DNA from: Verrucomicrobiales bacterium
Lineage (GTDB): Bacteria > Verrucomicrobiota > Verrucomicrobiia > Verrucomicrobiales > DEV007
Reading direction: 5' to 3'
Assembly (NCBI GenBank): GCA_029212615.1
Contig: JARGPJ010000005.1
Span: forward strand, 248,001-312,000
DNA length: 64,000 nucleotides
This document shows, piece by piece, positions 46,426-56,703 of this stretch (positions are counted from its first letter, which is position 1; every line of letters starts with the position of its first letter). The position numbers and the translations under genes are program-made. A model generated the notes under the pieces. It was not told the origin of the DNA. It searched no databases and was given only the letters and a program-made list of their open reading frames with translations.

Positions 46426-48291
46426 TTATTTTTTTAGCGCCTGCTCCATGAGTTTAAATCCGCGATCCACGAGGCTGGTCCGGTCGTCAAGAAGTCCTGC
46501 CGCAAGAAGTGCCTGATCGTACAGCTGGGAAGCAACCAACTTCGCCAACTCAGGATTCGACTCACGAGCGTCTGCGAGCGAATGGATCAGGGGGTGATGA
46601 GAATTAATCTCCATCTGGACCTGAACCGGTGGAAGTGGCTCATCCGGATTCATCGCCTGCATCATTTGACGCATCTGAGGTGCCATCCCGTGTTCAGGGG
46701 TAAGGACCGCAACAGGGCTGCTGACGAGACGCTTTCCTGCCTCCACCTTTTCAACGCCTTCGCCGAGTTCCTCTTTCAGAAACTCACAAAGAGCCTTCAC
46801 CGTTTCTTCGGGAAGTGCCTCTCCGGCCTGCTCAATGCTGTCATCATCTTCAAGTTCGAGCCCGGCACTGGCAGCGGATACGAGAGATTTCCCATCGAAT
46901 TCGTTGAGATGCTGGAGAAGGTATTCGTCGATATTATCGGTAAAGAAAATCACCTCAAGCCCACGCGATTTGAGCGCTTCAAGATAAGGCCCTGCTTCGA
47001 CCGCGGCACGATCGGTTCCCGCGAGATAATAAATCTTCTCCTGACCTTCTTTCGCGCGAGTCACATATTCCTCAAACGAGGTCTGCTCACCCTTCTCAGT
47101 CATTGAGCTTTCAAAACGGAGAAGCTTGGCAAGAGCGGCGCGATGATCAAAATCGACCACGATCCCCTCTTTCAGGAAGCGACCGAACTTCGCGTAAAAC
47201 TCTTTGTATTTGTCAGCATCATCTTTCGCTTCCGCATCGAGGAACTTGAGGAAACGCTTCGTCACGACCCTGTTGAGCTTGCGGACAAGACTGCTGTCCT
47301 GCATCGACTCACGACTGATGTTCAGCGGAATATCAGCACTGTCGATCACCCCGCGGAGAAAGCGAAGCCACTCAGGAAGGAGACCTTCCGGTTTCTCGTC
47401 GATGAGGACGTTCTTGCAGTAAAGCGAAACACCCGCCTCCATCTGTCCCATTCCGAAGAGCTCGGTGTTCTCCGTCGGAACAAAGAGAAGCGCATTAATC
47501 TCGATGGGCATATCGGCGCTGAAATGCATGCGGTAACGCGGCTCATCGAACGCCTTTGAAGCGAACTTGTAGAACTCGTTGTACTGCTCATCCGTGACCT
47601 CGGATTTCTTCTTCCGCCAGATCGCCTCGACTGTGTTGATGCGATCTTCTCCGATGAGAATCGGGAACGAAACGAAGCTGGAGTAGTTCTCCAGGATCTG
47701 CTTGATGCGCCCATCGTCTGCAAACTCCTCGCATTCTTCACGAAGCTTCAAGACGATACGCGAACCACGCTCCAACTCCTCCTCAGAATCTTCAATTTCG
47801 TAACCGGTTTTTCCGTCACTGGTCCAGACAAGGCTTTCGCCCTCCGGTCTCCATGAGCGGGTGTAAACCGTCACTTCATCCGCGACCATGAAAGCGGAGT
47901 AAAAACCGACACCGAACTGTCCGATGAGCGAGCTTTCCTTTTGCTTGGATTCCTCCATCGCTTTAACGAAAGCCTTCGATCCGGAATGAGCAATGGTTCC
48001 GAGATTCTCATGCAGTTCATCTTTAGTCATACCAAGACCATGATCCGCAATCGTGATTGTCTTGGCCTCGCTGTCGACGGCAATCGTGATATTCAGCTCA
48101 AGCTCAGGCTGGTGCACTTCGCTCTCCATAAGCTGCGTGTGACGCAGTTTTTCGAGCGCATCAGAAGCGTTCGAAACCAGCTCGCGGACGAAAATTTCTT
48201 TATCCGTGTAGAGCGAATTAATGACAATATCGAGGACCTGGCTGACCTCTGCCTGGAACTCACGTTTTTCGGGGGCTGTTGTAGATGACAT
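46426..48291 (-). CDS. htpG: Molecular chaperone HtpG (Hsp90 family)
   Basis: 621 aa; EIFVRELVSNASDALEKLR, IADHGLGMTKDELHENLGTIAHSG, GQFGVGFYSAFMVAD. Confidence 0.98.
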   Translation of the reverse strand: MSSTTAPEKREFQAEVSQVLDIVINSLYTDKEIFVRELVSNASDALEKLRHTQLMESEVHQPELELNITIAVDSEAKTITIADHGLGMTKDELHENLGTIAHSGSKAFVKAMEESKQKESSLIGQFGVGFYSAFMVADEVTVYTRSWRPEGESLVWTSDGKTGYEIEDSEEELERGSRIVLKLREECEEFADDGRIKQILENYSSFVSFPILIGEDRINTVEAIWRKKKSEVTDEQYNEFYKFASKAFDEPRYRMHFSADMPIEINALLFVPTENTELFGMGQMEAGVSLYCKNVLIDEKPEGLLPEWLRFLRGVIDSADIPLNISRESMQDSSLVRKLNRVVTKRFLKFLDAEAKDDADKYKEFYAKFGRFLKEGIVVDFDHRAALAKLLRFESSMTEKGEQTSFEEYVTRAKEGQEKIYYLAGTDRAAVEAGPYLEALKSRGLEVIFFTDNIDEYLLQHLNEFDGKSLVSAASAGLELEDDDSIEQAGEALPEETVKALCEFLKEELGEGVEKVEAGKRLVSSPVAVLTPEHGMAPQMRQMMQAMNPDEPLPPVQVQMEINSHHPLIHSLADARESNPELAKLVASQLYDQALLAAGLLDDRTSLVDRGFKLMEQALKK

Positions 48292-48391
48292 CGGTGTTTT
48301 CTATTAAAATTTAGAGTCGTGAAAATGGTGACTCCTCGCCGGAAGTCAAGCGCTCCTATGAAGAGGATCTGTTTTCAAAAAAACAAATGAA

Positions 48392-51028
48392 TCACTCGGA
48401 CACTTCTCCCGATTGATTCTTTTTCGGAAGCAGCTGAAAAAGTTTTCGACGATTCGACTCCCCCCCAATCTCCGGGGCGGTCGCCTCTACCTCTGCACGT
48501 TCCCTCTTCGATTCACCGAAGAGCCCCTGTCCGATCAGTTTCAATCCTTCGACCGGTATATTCGTGATCTCGGTAATCGCCTGAGCGGGAAGCTTTCCAA
48601 GATTGGAAATATGTTTAGCCTTCCAAACCGGTTCCTGAACCGTCCCGGTACAGGAGAACGTCAGCAATTCACTCACCGGAGTGAGGACAGCTCGCGTGAG
48701 GCCGTCCCTGGGATTGACGACCGCTTCGAAATCCACCCCCTGATCCACGAGCGAAACGTCCCCGGCAGCGCGAACCCTGAAATTATCGGTAAAGGCTTCC
48801 AAATCATCTGTCCGGAGAACGCCGTTCACGATTTGCAAACTCGCGCTCGCTTCACGCGCAATACTGTGGCCGGCACTTTCCTGACCCGGATTCGCCTTGG
48901 CGATTGCTTTTGAAAGCGGACCAAGTACCGGAATCGCAAAGAGATTCCCATTGCTGATTTGAAGCCGCCCGTGACCGTTATAGCTCGCGATTTGAGCGGC
49001 ATTACCCGAGAGATGAAACGTTCCCGCAACGGAACCTTTCACCGACTCCGTGTCTGCATAAAGCTTCGTCACCGCCTCAAGAGGGATCCCGGAAACCTGC
49101 ATCGTCGCATCAAATGGACGGTCAGCGGAGCGGACGTTCTTCGCATCGTATTCGAGCCGGAGTTCTCCTCCCAACACATCAGCCCGAAGCGAACGCATAT
49201 GGACGCGACTGCGATCGACTGAAAGAGTGCCGGACGAATCAGTGAGGCGCAGCGTCTTCCCAATAAAATCATACTCGGCCAGCCCTTCACTTTCGAAAGA
49301 GATCTCAACCTCGTTTCGCCGGGCCTCGTCACCCACTTCCTCGGGGCGTCGGGAATCAAGCGTCCCATTCAAACGAACAAGAGGAGGTCTGGAAAAACGA
49401 TAAGCGCCCAGGGCTTTCGCCAACTTAGGACTGAAGGCCTTCGCTCCCGCAGCAAGATCAACCGTCGATTCAACTCCTTTAACTTTCCAGAGCTTCGCTT
49501 CCTTATTGTGCTCGGCAACTTCGGCCTCAATTCGGCCTTCGTCGCGCACCAGGAGGATATTCCGGAACCACTGGAGAACCCCCTCACTTTCGAAATCAGC
49601 CTCCATTTCATTGAAGCTCACTCCGTTGAGCGCAAAGTTTCTGAGATCGATGACTCCCTTATTCTCCCACGTTCTCATGTCCCAGTTCCTCCCCCTGCCG
49701 GCAGCAGCAAGATAGATCGCGGTCGAAGGATCAAAGTCCCAGGCATCAATAAACTTCCGCCCGTTTTCATCGAAGAATGGCCTGAAAATGTGCGGATCAA
49801 GTTTAATCTCTGTCTGATATTGGACCGCCTCCTCCCCGCCATCAGGATCAACCTTCAGGTTCAAGAAAGCGACACCTGACTTGTGATCAAGGCGCAGATT
49901 TCGAAAGTAATATTTTTCATCCGCGATACTGAACCCGAATTCGAGCCCGGTGAAAACACTTCCTCGAGAGACGAAACGCTCAGATTGAAATTCCCCCATG
50001 ATCTCTCCGGGAAATCCGGGTGCTCCTTCTCTGATTTTATTGAAATCGAGATGACCACTCCCCTTGATCTCAGGTGGGGTGAAAAAAACCACCTCTCCCA
50101 GCTTTCGATCATTCCAAAAGAGGCCGGCGAGGCGTGAAATATCAGCGTTCGATTCCACCTGAAACTTGAACAGGTTGGTATCCTCACTCCATTCGCCGGA
50201 GAGAGAAAGCTCCCCCTGTTCATCCAACAGTCTCAGTTCCTCGATCCGGGCGGTCTTTTCCAACCCGTCGAAGTTCAGCCGCGCGGTGAGTTCACTCACC
50301 TCACACGGCTGCCCTTTTTTCCGGAATTTCCCGCATTCAAAAAGCCCGCTCGCAGTGATCGTATCCAACTCATCAAGATCCCCTCTGAACTCAATGGAAA
50401 GACGGGGCCGATCCTCCGGAAATTCGTAATTTTCCAATTCACGCAGGGTGACAAGAAGTTTTTCCCTCACGGTGACGAAACGGTTCCCGTCACTCTTTTG
50501 AGCCGGCTCTTCATCGTCACGCTGACGAGGAGGACGAATCAAAGTCCCCTTCAGATAGACGTCAAAATCCGCAAGCGCCGCTTCGACTTTAACAATCTCG
50601 ATCATGCTCTCGGTGATCACGATCCTACCGGAGAGCCCTTCCACCTGCAAACGGCGACCGTTCGGATTGCCGGGCTCCAGCGGGAGCGACATTCTCGCCT
50701 CCTGCACATCAAGTGTGTTTACCGACACCTCCTTGCTGAAGATCCGGCTCAAATCGACGTCGAGATAGACATCGTTTAAAAAGGCGACCGGCTGATTCTT
50801 TTTATCATCCTGATAGAAAGTGACGTCTTCAGCAACGAGCCCGCGGAACGCACCCAGGGTTATCTTTCCAATTTCGGTGTGATAACCCCGGTCACTGAAC
50901 TCGGCCTCGATCAAATTCCGCCAGCTTTCCGTAAACCCCTGCTTCCGGGCATAAATCGCCCCCCAAATCACGGCAGCAGTCGCGAAAAAGCAAAAAAGAA
51001 CGAATAATCGTCGAATCCAGCGCATCAA
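48392..51028 (-). CDS. AsmA-like envelope protein
   Basis: 878 aa with N-terminal TM anchor; C-terminal GHGRLQISNGNLFAIPVLGPLSKAI ... DDLEAFTDNFRVRAAGDVSLVDQGVDFEAVVNPR resembles AsmA-like C-terminal regions. Confidence 0.75.
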   Translation of the reverse strand: MMRWIRRLFVLFCFFATAAVIWGAIYARKQGFTESWRNLIEAEFSDRGYHTEIGKITLGAFRGLVAEDVTFYQDDKKNQPVAFLNDVYLDVDLSRIFSKEVSVNTLDVQEARMSLPLEPGNPNGRRLQVEGLSGRIVITESMIEIVKVEAALADFDVYLKGTLIRPPRQRDDEEPAQKSDGNRFVTVREKLLVTLRELENYEFPEDRPRLSIEFRGDLDELDTITASGLFECGKFRKKGQPCEVSELTARLNFDGLEKTARIEELRLLDEQGELSLSGEWSEDTNLFKFQVESNADISRLAGLFWNDRKLGEVVFFTPPEIKGSGHLDFNKIREGAPGFPGEIMGEFQSERFVSRGSVFTGLEFGFSIADEKYYFRNLRLDHKSGVAFLNLKVDPDGGEEAVQYQTEIKLDPHIFRPFFDENGRKFIDAWDFDPSTAIYLAAAGRGRNWDMRTWENKGVIDLRNFALNGVSFNEMEADFESEGVLQWFRNILLVRDEGRIEAEVAEHNKEAKLWKVKGVESTVDLAAGAKAFSPKLAKALGAYRFSRPPLVRLNGTLDSRRPEEVGDEARRNEVEISFESEGLAEYDFIGKTLRLTDSSGTLSVDRSRVHMRSLRADVLGGELRLEYDAKNVRSADRPFDATMQVSGIPLEAVTKLYADTESVKGSVAGTFHLSGNAAQIASYNGHGRLQISNGNLFAIPVLGPLSKAIAKANPGQESAGHSIAREASASLQIVNGVLRTDDLEAFTDNFRVRAAGDVSLVDQGVDFEAVVNPRDGLTRAVLTPVSELLTFSCTGTVQEPVWKAKHISNLGKLPAQAITEITNIPVEGLKLIGQGLFGESKRERAEVEATAPEIGGESNRRKLFQLLPKKNQSGEVSE

Positions 51029-51164
51029 AAAGTTTCCTGTGGGGCAGGATGAGACAGTCCTCGAAAGGAGCGCTTTTCACCAGTAAAAAGCCTCCCCTAT
51101 CTGCATCTTGTGAACATAAACGATTGGAGACTGAGAATCCTTGGGATAATCTCCCGTTTCACCT

Positions 51165-51719
51165 ATGAGAATCATCGCCGGCCAGGCGGGAAGCCTTCGA
51201 TTAAGCGTCCCGCCGTCCCTCACCCGCCCGACCACCGACCGGGTTCGCGAAGCTGTTTTTTCTTCACTGGGAACCAAAGTCGAAGAATCAAGGGTTCTTG
51301 ATCTCTTCGCCGGTTCCGGCTCTCTGGGGATTGAATCCCTCAGCCGCGGGGCCGCCTCAGCTGTTTTCGTGGATAACAATGCCGCTGCGGAGAAAGCCAT
51401 CCTCGCGAATCTTCGTCAAAGCAGGCTGGAAGGAGCTCGATTCGTCAGGCGTGATGTAATCAGCTATCTCAGCAGTGCTCCAACCGACACCTTCGACCTT
51501 ATTTTTGCCGACCCTCCCTATGCACGCGACGAGGAAACCGGCGAACTTCTCGCCACCCTCCTGCAAAAGGAATCCCTGTCCGCCTCACTTAAACCTGACG
51601 GCATTCTCGTTCTTGAAAGCTTTGCGAAAAGCCCACTCCCTGAAGCCCCGCTCTGGGAGACAGTGAAAGAAAAGGTTTACGGGAAAACCCGCGTCAGCTA
51701 CCTGACTCCGACCGTTTGA
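51165..51719 (+). CDS. rsmD: 16S rRNA (guanine(966)-N(2))-methyltransferase RsmD
   Basis: MRIIAGQAGSLRLSVP...TRPTTDRVREAVFSSL, VLDLFAGSGSLGIESLSRGA, DLIFADPPY. Confidence 0.95.
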   Translation: MRIIAGQAGSLRLSVPPSLTRPTTDRVREAVFSSLGTKVEESRVLDLFAGSGSLGIESLSRGAASAVFVDNNAAAEKAILANLRQSRLEGARFVRRDVISYLSSAPTDTFDLIFADPPYARDEETGELLATLLQKESLSASLKPDGILVLESFAKSPLPEAPLWETVKEKVYGKTRVSYLTPTV

Positions 51720-51723
51720 CCCC

Positions 51724-53070
51724 ATGCCCCGCTTTCTCGTATATCTGATCTACAATACCCTGCTGCCTTTCGTCCTGCTGCTTGGGTTCCCCGGATTCAT
51801 TGTTAAAGGCATACGTCGCGGGGGACTTGCCCGAAACTTCCGTCAACGCTTCGGCCATTACCGGCCTGAAGTCCGCAAAGCAATCTCGGGAAGAGATTCC
51901 ATCTGGATTCATGCCGTCAGCGTCGGCGAAGTCTTTCTTGCTCTCAAAATCGTCGAGGCGATCCACACCGCAAAACCCGGTCAACATGTCGTCCTCACCA
52001 CCACCACCACTACCGGGCATGCCGTCGCCGAAGACAAAGCCTCGGCACTTCTCAGTGTGATTCACAACCCCGTCGACCTCCCCTGGATCGTCAGTCGCGT
52101 CCTCGATGTGATACGACCCGGGGCAATCGTTCTGGTCGAGTCTGAGATCTGGCCGAACCTTCTCGCTGCAGCAAATAGACGGGGCATTCCCGTAAAGCTT
52201 GCCAACGCGCGGCTCTCACCTCGCTCAGGGCGCCGCTACGCCACCTTCCGGGCGCTGATCGAACCCATTTTTTCCCAACTCACGGCAGTCAGTGTCCCTT
52301 TTGAAATCGACCGCCCCAGATGGAGCGCCCTCGGGATCCCGGAAGATCGTATTCATGTCCTCGGGAGCGTTAAATTCGATCAGGCGGGCGGGAACGAAGC
52401 CTCGAACCGGAAAGTAGCGGAAATTCAACGCTGGCTCGATGAAACAGGCTTTCCGAAAGGACAACGAATTCTCCTCGCAGGGTCAACTCATGCCGGGGAA
52501 GAGGAACTCATCGCAAAGGTTTTCATGAAACTCCGCGAATCCCTCTCCGATGTGGCACTCGTGATCGTCCCCCGTCACGCCGAGCGCGGTGTCGAAATCT
52601 CATCACAACTCTCAAACCTGGGGCTGACGGCACTACTAAAAGCGGGACCCAACAGGGTTGAGTCAATGACCCAACAGGGTTCACTCGACCCCGCGAAACA
52701 TGTCTGGCTCGCCAACACGACAGGGGAACTCAGGGCCTGGTTTCATCTAGCCGAAGCCGTTATCATCGGAAAAAGCTTCTGCGGCGAAGGGGGACAGAAC
52801 CCGGTCGAACCGATTCTCGCAGGCCGCCCTGTCATCGTCGGTCCGAACATGCAGAATTTTGCTGATGTCATGGCCGACCTGAATTCGGTCCGGGGGATAA
52901 AACAGCTCAACTCCGCAAATGACCTCGAATTGGCGCTCAAGGAGGTCTTTGAAAAGAAGGGGGAAAGCGACGAGATGGCAAAACGAGGCACCGAAGCGAT
53001 GGCCCGCCACATCGGAGCAGCTGAGAGAACCGCCCGTTTCATCCTCGAGGAAGATTCCGCCCCTATTTAA
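51724..53070 (+). CDS. waaA: 3-deoxy-D-manno-octulosonic acid transferase
   Basis: 448 aa; IWIHAVSVGEVFLALKI, VLVESEIWPNLLAAANRRGIPVKLANARLS, LLAGSTHAGEEELI, GGQNPVEPILAGRPVIVGPNMQNF. Confidence 0.96.
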   Translation: MPRFLVYLIYNTLLPFVLLLGFPGFIVKGIRRGGLARNFRQRFGHYRPEVRKAISGRDSIWIHAVSVGEVFLALKIVEAIHTAKPGQHVVLTTTTTTGHAVAEDKASALLSVIHNPVDLPWIVSRVLDVIRPGAIVLVESEIWPNLLAAANRRGIPVKLANARLSPRSGRRYATFRALIEPIFSQLTAVSVPFEIDRPRWSALGIPEDRIHVLGSVKFDQAGGNEASNRKVAEIQRWLDETGFPKGQRILLAGSTHAGEEELIAKVFMKLRESLSDVALVIVPRHAERGVEISSQLSNLGLTALLKAGPNRVESMTQQGSLDPAKHVWLANTTGELRAWFHLAEAVIIGKSFCGEGGQNPVEPILAGRPVIVGPNMQNFADVMADLNSVRGIKQLNSANDLELALKEVFEKKGESDEMAKRGTEAMARHIGAAERTARFILEEDSAPI

Positions 53071-53153
53071 GGTCAACAAATCCGTCGCTGGACAGAGCGC
53101 CTCATCTCCTTCACTCTATCGAGCATTTCCTCCCGCAAGGGGAGTCTTATCCC

Positions 53154-53795
53154 ATGTCTGAATTTTCTGATGTTTTTTCCCATTGGTGGCCAGCTCTTCT
53201 GGCCTACTTCGTGGGGGCAACGCCCTTCGGTTTCCTTGCCGGAAAGATGAAAGGCATCGACATTCGCGATCATGGAAGCGGCAACATCGGCGCGACCAAC
53301 GTGATTCGAACCCTCGGCAAGCCGATTGGCATCACCGTCCTCGTTTTCGATATATTTAAGGGAATGATCCCGGTCATTATTTCCAAATCAGTAAGCGACG
53401 ACTCAGCCGTTCACATTGCTACCGCCGTCGCTGCGATTCTCGGACATAACTACACTTTCTGGCTCGGTTTCAAAGGGGGGAAAGGCATCGCAACGACCGC
53501 CGGTGCCGTGATCCCCATTCTGACCATTCCCATCCTCGCGGCCATCGCGACATGGCTCATCGTTGTCAAAGTGAGCCGCTACGTTTCCGTCGCCTCCATT
53601 GCCGCCGCTCTCGCCATTCCCATCACCCTGAGCATTCAAAACTTTATCTCAGGCCAGTGGGACTGGGTCGTCTTCGGCCTCGCCGCCTTCGTCTGCTTCC
53701 TCGCCATCTGGAAACACCGGGCCAACATTCAGCGACTTCGCCGGGGCGAGGAAAATCGCGTCGCGCCCAAATCTTCGAAAACGAACCCCTCTTAA
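53154..53795 (+). CDS. plsY: Glycerol-3-phosphate acyltransferase PlsY
   Basis: GNIGATNVIRTLGKPIG, GHNYTFWLGFKGGKGIATTAGA. Confidence 0.96.
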   Translation: MSEFSDVFSHWWPALLAYFVGATPFGFLAGKMKGIDIRDHGSGNIGATNVIRTLGKPIGITVLVFDIFKGMIPVIISKSVSDDSAVHIATAVAAILGHNYTFWLGFKGGKGIATTAGAVIPILTIPILAAIATWLIVVKVSRYVSVASIAAALAIPITLSIQNFISGQWDWVVFGLAAFVCFLAIWKHRANIQRLRRGEENRVAPKSSKTNPS

Positions 53796-53802
53796 ATTTA
53801 TC

Positions 53803-54798
53803 ATGGAAAAAGCCGCTGTTCTTGGAGCCGGTAGCTGGGGCACCGCCCTTGCCCTCACCCTTGCCGATCGTGGACTCGATGTCGTCCTTTACGGCAACGA
53901 GCCGACCATCGCCAACGATGTAAACGACAATCATCGCAACTCGAAATACCTCCCCGAAGTCGAGCTCCCCGCCAATGTTCGAGGATCGATTGAAATGAAA
54001 GACGCCGCTGAGATGCCACTGATTCTTCTCGTGGTTCCCTCTCAGGTTGCCAGCATCGTGTTAAAGCAACTCGCTGAAACCGGCATCAGCAAGGACACCT
54101 TGCTGATCAGCTGCACCAAGGGGATCGATCCCGGTTCAGGAAGCCTCATGCACGAGCTCCTCGAGTCCTTCTTTCCCGATAATCCAATCGCAGTTCTTTC
54201 AGGCCCCAGTCATGCTGAGGAAGTCGCGAACCGCATGGCGACACTCGCCACCATCGGATCTGAGAATGCCGAAATCGCGGCGAAAGCGCAGGAAGTGTTC
54301 CGGCTCCCCTGGTTCCGGACTTATACCAGCTCTGACGTGGTCGGCATTGAGATCGGCAGCGTTGTGAAAAACGTCTTTGCGATTGCGGCAGGCGCCGCTG
54401 ACGGCCTTGGGCTCGGTGACAACGCCAAGGCGGCTCTTGTCACTCGTGGCCTCGCTGAAATGACACGACTCGGCGTCGCACTGGGCGCCCGGGAAGAAAC
54501 ATTCCGCGGGCTCAGCGGCATTGGAGATCTCATTGTCACCTGCTACAGCGTTCACAGTCGCAACAACCGGGTGGGACGCTACCTGGGACAAGGCAAAACG
54601 CTTCAGGAAGCCATCGACGCAATGAACCAGGTTGCTGAGGGTGTTCCCAATGCGAAAAATGCGTTTGAACTTGCCCGCAAACTCAACGTGCGGACACCGA
54701 TTATCGATCAAACCTACGCTGTCATCCACGAAAACAAGCCCTGCGCTCTCGCTCTCAAAGAACTTCTCGAGCGCAATCCCCGCCCCGAACACGACTGA
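53803..54798 (+). CDS. gpsA: NAD(P)H-dependent glycerol-3-phosphate dehydrogenase
   Basis: AVLGAGSWGTALALTLADRG, SGPSHAEEVANRMAT, GLGDNAKAALVTRGLAEM; directly follows plsY. Confidence 0.97.
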   Translation: MEKAAVLGAGSWGTALALTLADRGLDVVLYGNEPTIANDVNDNHRNSKYLPEVELPANVRGSIEMKDAAEMPLILLVVPSQVASIVLKQLAETGISKDTLLISCTKGIDPGSGSLMHELLESFFPDNPIAVLSGPSHAEEVANRMATLATIGSENAEIAAKAQEVFRLPWFRTYTSSDVVGIEIGSVVKNVFAIAAGAADGLGLGDNAKAALVTRGLAEMTRLGVALGAREETFRGLSGIGDLIVTCYSVHSRNNRVGRYLGQGKTLQEAIDAMNQVAEGVPNAKNAFELARKLNVRTPIIDQTYAVIHENKPCALALKELLERNPRPEHD

Positions 54799-54803
54799 GT
54801 ATC

Positions 54804-55625
54804 GTGCCTTTGTCTAAATTCATGCTCCTCCGACTCGCGCTTATCTGCCTCCTCATCGGCAGCTCAAGTCGGCTGCATGCCTGGACGCTTCTCTCCGGAG
54901 AAACCATCGAAGGCAAGCCGGTGGCCTTCCAATTCGAGGAGAAAGTCCTCGTATTCGAGAACCCGCTCGTCGAGGGCCCGATCGAGATTCAATCAAAGGA
55001 CCTTTCGCTTCGCGACCGCCAACGGCTCCTGATCTCTCCTCTTTTCTACAAGAGCTTTCCCGGAAACCCCGCCTGGCCCCGCGAAAAACGAAACCTCCTC
55101 CTCTTCGCGGTATTCTCTCCGGTTGCGGCCCTCCTCATCGGATTTTGGATTGCAGGTATTCTCGTGGCCCGAAAAATCAGCCCGATCAGAGCTTTGTGCG
55201 GATTCTGCGGGGGATGGATCCTTGGAATCCTGTTCTTTTCCCTCTATCTCTACTTTTCCTCCAAAATAGGAGGCGGGATCACGACCGTTCTCTTCGGATC
55301 CGGAATGGGGCTGATGATTCTCTCCTTCTACATCTCCGCCATCTACAGCTGTAATATTTTTAAAGGGCTTCTTATTTTCCTTCTTCAGCTTTTTATCGGC
55401 ACAGCGCTTTCTCTATCATTTATCTTTGCCGGCGACCTCATGTTTGATCAACACAACGTCGAACGCTTCTGGAATGAAAAAGTCTTTGCCCCGGTCGGTT
55501 TAATTGACGACCCAAACCCGTTTCATTCCGTAAAAAGCGACTCAAGCCAGGCGAGGTATTCAGGCATCGCCTCGCTATTCTCTTCCGGTGCCCAAACTGC
55601 AAAGACCTTGTCAGTGTCATCGTAG
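54804..55625 (+). CDS. Hypothetical membrane protein
   Basis: 273 aa; signal-like N-terminus and several TM segments; 3' end overlaps the convergent cupin gene. Confidence 0.7.
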   Translation: MPLSKFMLLRLALICLLIGSSSRLHAWTLLSGETIEGKPVAFQFEEKVLVFENPLVEGPIEIQSKDLSLRDRQRLLISPLFYKSFPGNPAWPREKRNLLLFAVFSPVAALLIGFWIAGILVARKISPIRALCGFCGGWILGILFFSLYLYFSSKIGGGITTVLFGSGMGLMILSFYISAIYSCNIFKGLLIFLLQLFIGTALSLSFIFAGDLMFDQHNVERFWNEKVFAPVGLIDDPNPFHSVKSDSSQARYSGIASLFSSGAQTAKTLSVSS

Positions 55626-56014
55626 GGGCCCCGCTTAATCTCAAGAATCACCGTATCGGGAGCGAGCGCGACGACGCCATGCCAGACCCGCGCTTCGATA
55701 TCGATCAGTTCGCCCGGCTTTAAACGATGAACGGATTTCAGACTGCCTCCTTCGTCAAAGACAACAAAGCCCATTTCCCCCTGCATCACTAAAATCGTCT
55801 CAGTAGCAAAATCCCGTGGATGCTGATGTGGTTGAATGTAAGTCCCCTCCTGCATGAAGTTAACCATGCGCTGCACCATATCATCCTGATGCCGGTGGAT
55901 CGGGAGAAGCATGCGATGGCGGGGACTCGACCGCGAGGCGGCAAGGCCTTCCTTGAGCAGTTCAGGAGTGACAGTGAAAACAGAACCGGTCGGATTATCG
56001 AGCGCAAGCTTCAT
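55523..56014 (-). CDS. WbuC-like cupin fold protein
   Basis: 163 aa; SSPRHRMLLPIHRHQDDMVQRMVNFMQEGTYIQPHQHPRDFATETILVMQGEMGFVVFDEGG. Confidence 0.88.
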   Translation of the reverse strand: MKLALDNPTGSVFTVTPELLKEGLAASRSSPRHRMLLPIHRHQDDMVQRMVNFMQEGTYIQPHQHPRDFATETILVMQGEMGFVVFDEGGSLKSVHRLKPGELIDIEARVWHGVVALAPDTVILEIKRGPYDDTDKVFAVWAPEENSEAMPEYLAWLESLFTE

Positions 56015-56105
56015 GATGACGAAACGATCACGACGCAGCAGCGGGCAAGAGAATTTTTCTGCCTGATTGACTGCTTGATCAGAAAGAGCCTACGATCCTG
56101 AACTC

Positions 56106-56693
56106 ATGAATTCAGCCACCCCTCCCCCGATCGACCCTTCACTCACTCCGCCTCAAGAAGTGAAATGGCCCAAAACGCTTGGAATCATTGCCCTCGTTAT
56201 CGGTATTCTCGGACTGCTCCAGGTAGCCGTCGCCCCTATCAGTCTGATCTTCCTCAAGCAGCAAATGGCGATACTTGTCGAGCAGGGAGTGAACGAGGAA
56301 AAAGTGGAAACTTTTATGACCGCGATGAAAGCAACGACAATCCAGTCGGCCATCGCTCTGGGAGCCATCGCCATACTATTGACGGTTGGAGGAGTTCTTC
56401 TGCTTAAAAGAAAGCCTCTCTCAGCCGCCATCATTTCAGTCTGGGCAATCCTGAAGATCCTGATCGGCGGCTACTTCTCGATGCGCAGCCTCTCGATGAC
56501 GAAAATGCAGCTCGATATCACTATGTCAATGGGTGACGTCCAGGGTAAAGACGCGGAAATGATCAGCAGGATCACCGAATATGCGACCTATGCCGGAGCC
56601 GTTTTCGCAATTCTCTGGATCGCCGCACTTCCCGTTTTCTTCCTGATCTGGTTCAATCGACAGCCAGTTAAGAACGAGATTAAGACTTGGTAA
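56106..56693 (+). CDS. Hypothetical membrane protein
   Basis: 195 aa with about four predicted TM segments. Confidence 0.7.
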   Translation: MNSATPPPIDPSLTPPQEVKWPKTLGIIALVIGILGLLQVAVAPISLIFLKQQMAILVEQGVNEEKVETFMTAMKATTIQSAIALGAIAILLTVGGVLLLKRKPLSAAIISVWAILKILIGGYFSMRSLSMTKMQLDITMSMGDVQGKDAEMISRITEYATYAGAVFAILWIAALPVFFLIWFNRQPVKNEIKTW

Positions 56694-56703
56694 AATCTCC
56701 GGA

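Noticed and set aside
48292-48391. Heat-shock operator (CIRCE) upstream of htpG
   Set aside because: No TTAGCACTC-N9-GAGTGCTAA-like sequence found by reading the region.
51997-52014. ACC-type trinucleotide run in waaA (TTTTTT peptide)
   Set aside because: Short, in a Thr-rich segment where Kdo transferases commonly have TTxTxTG; no sign of instability.
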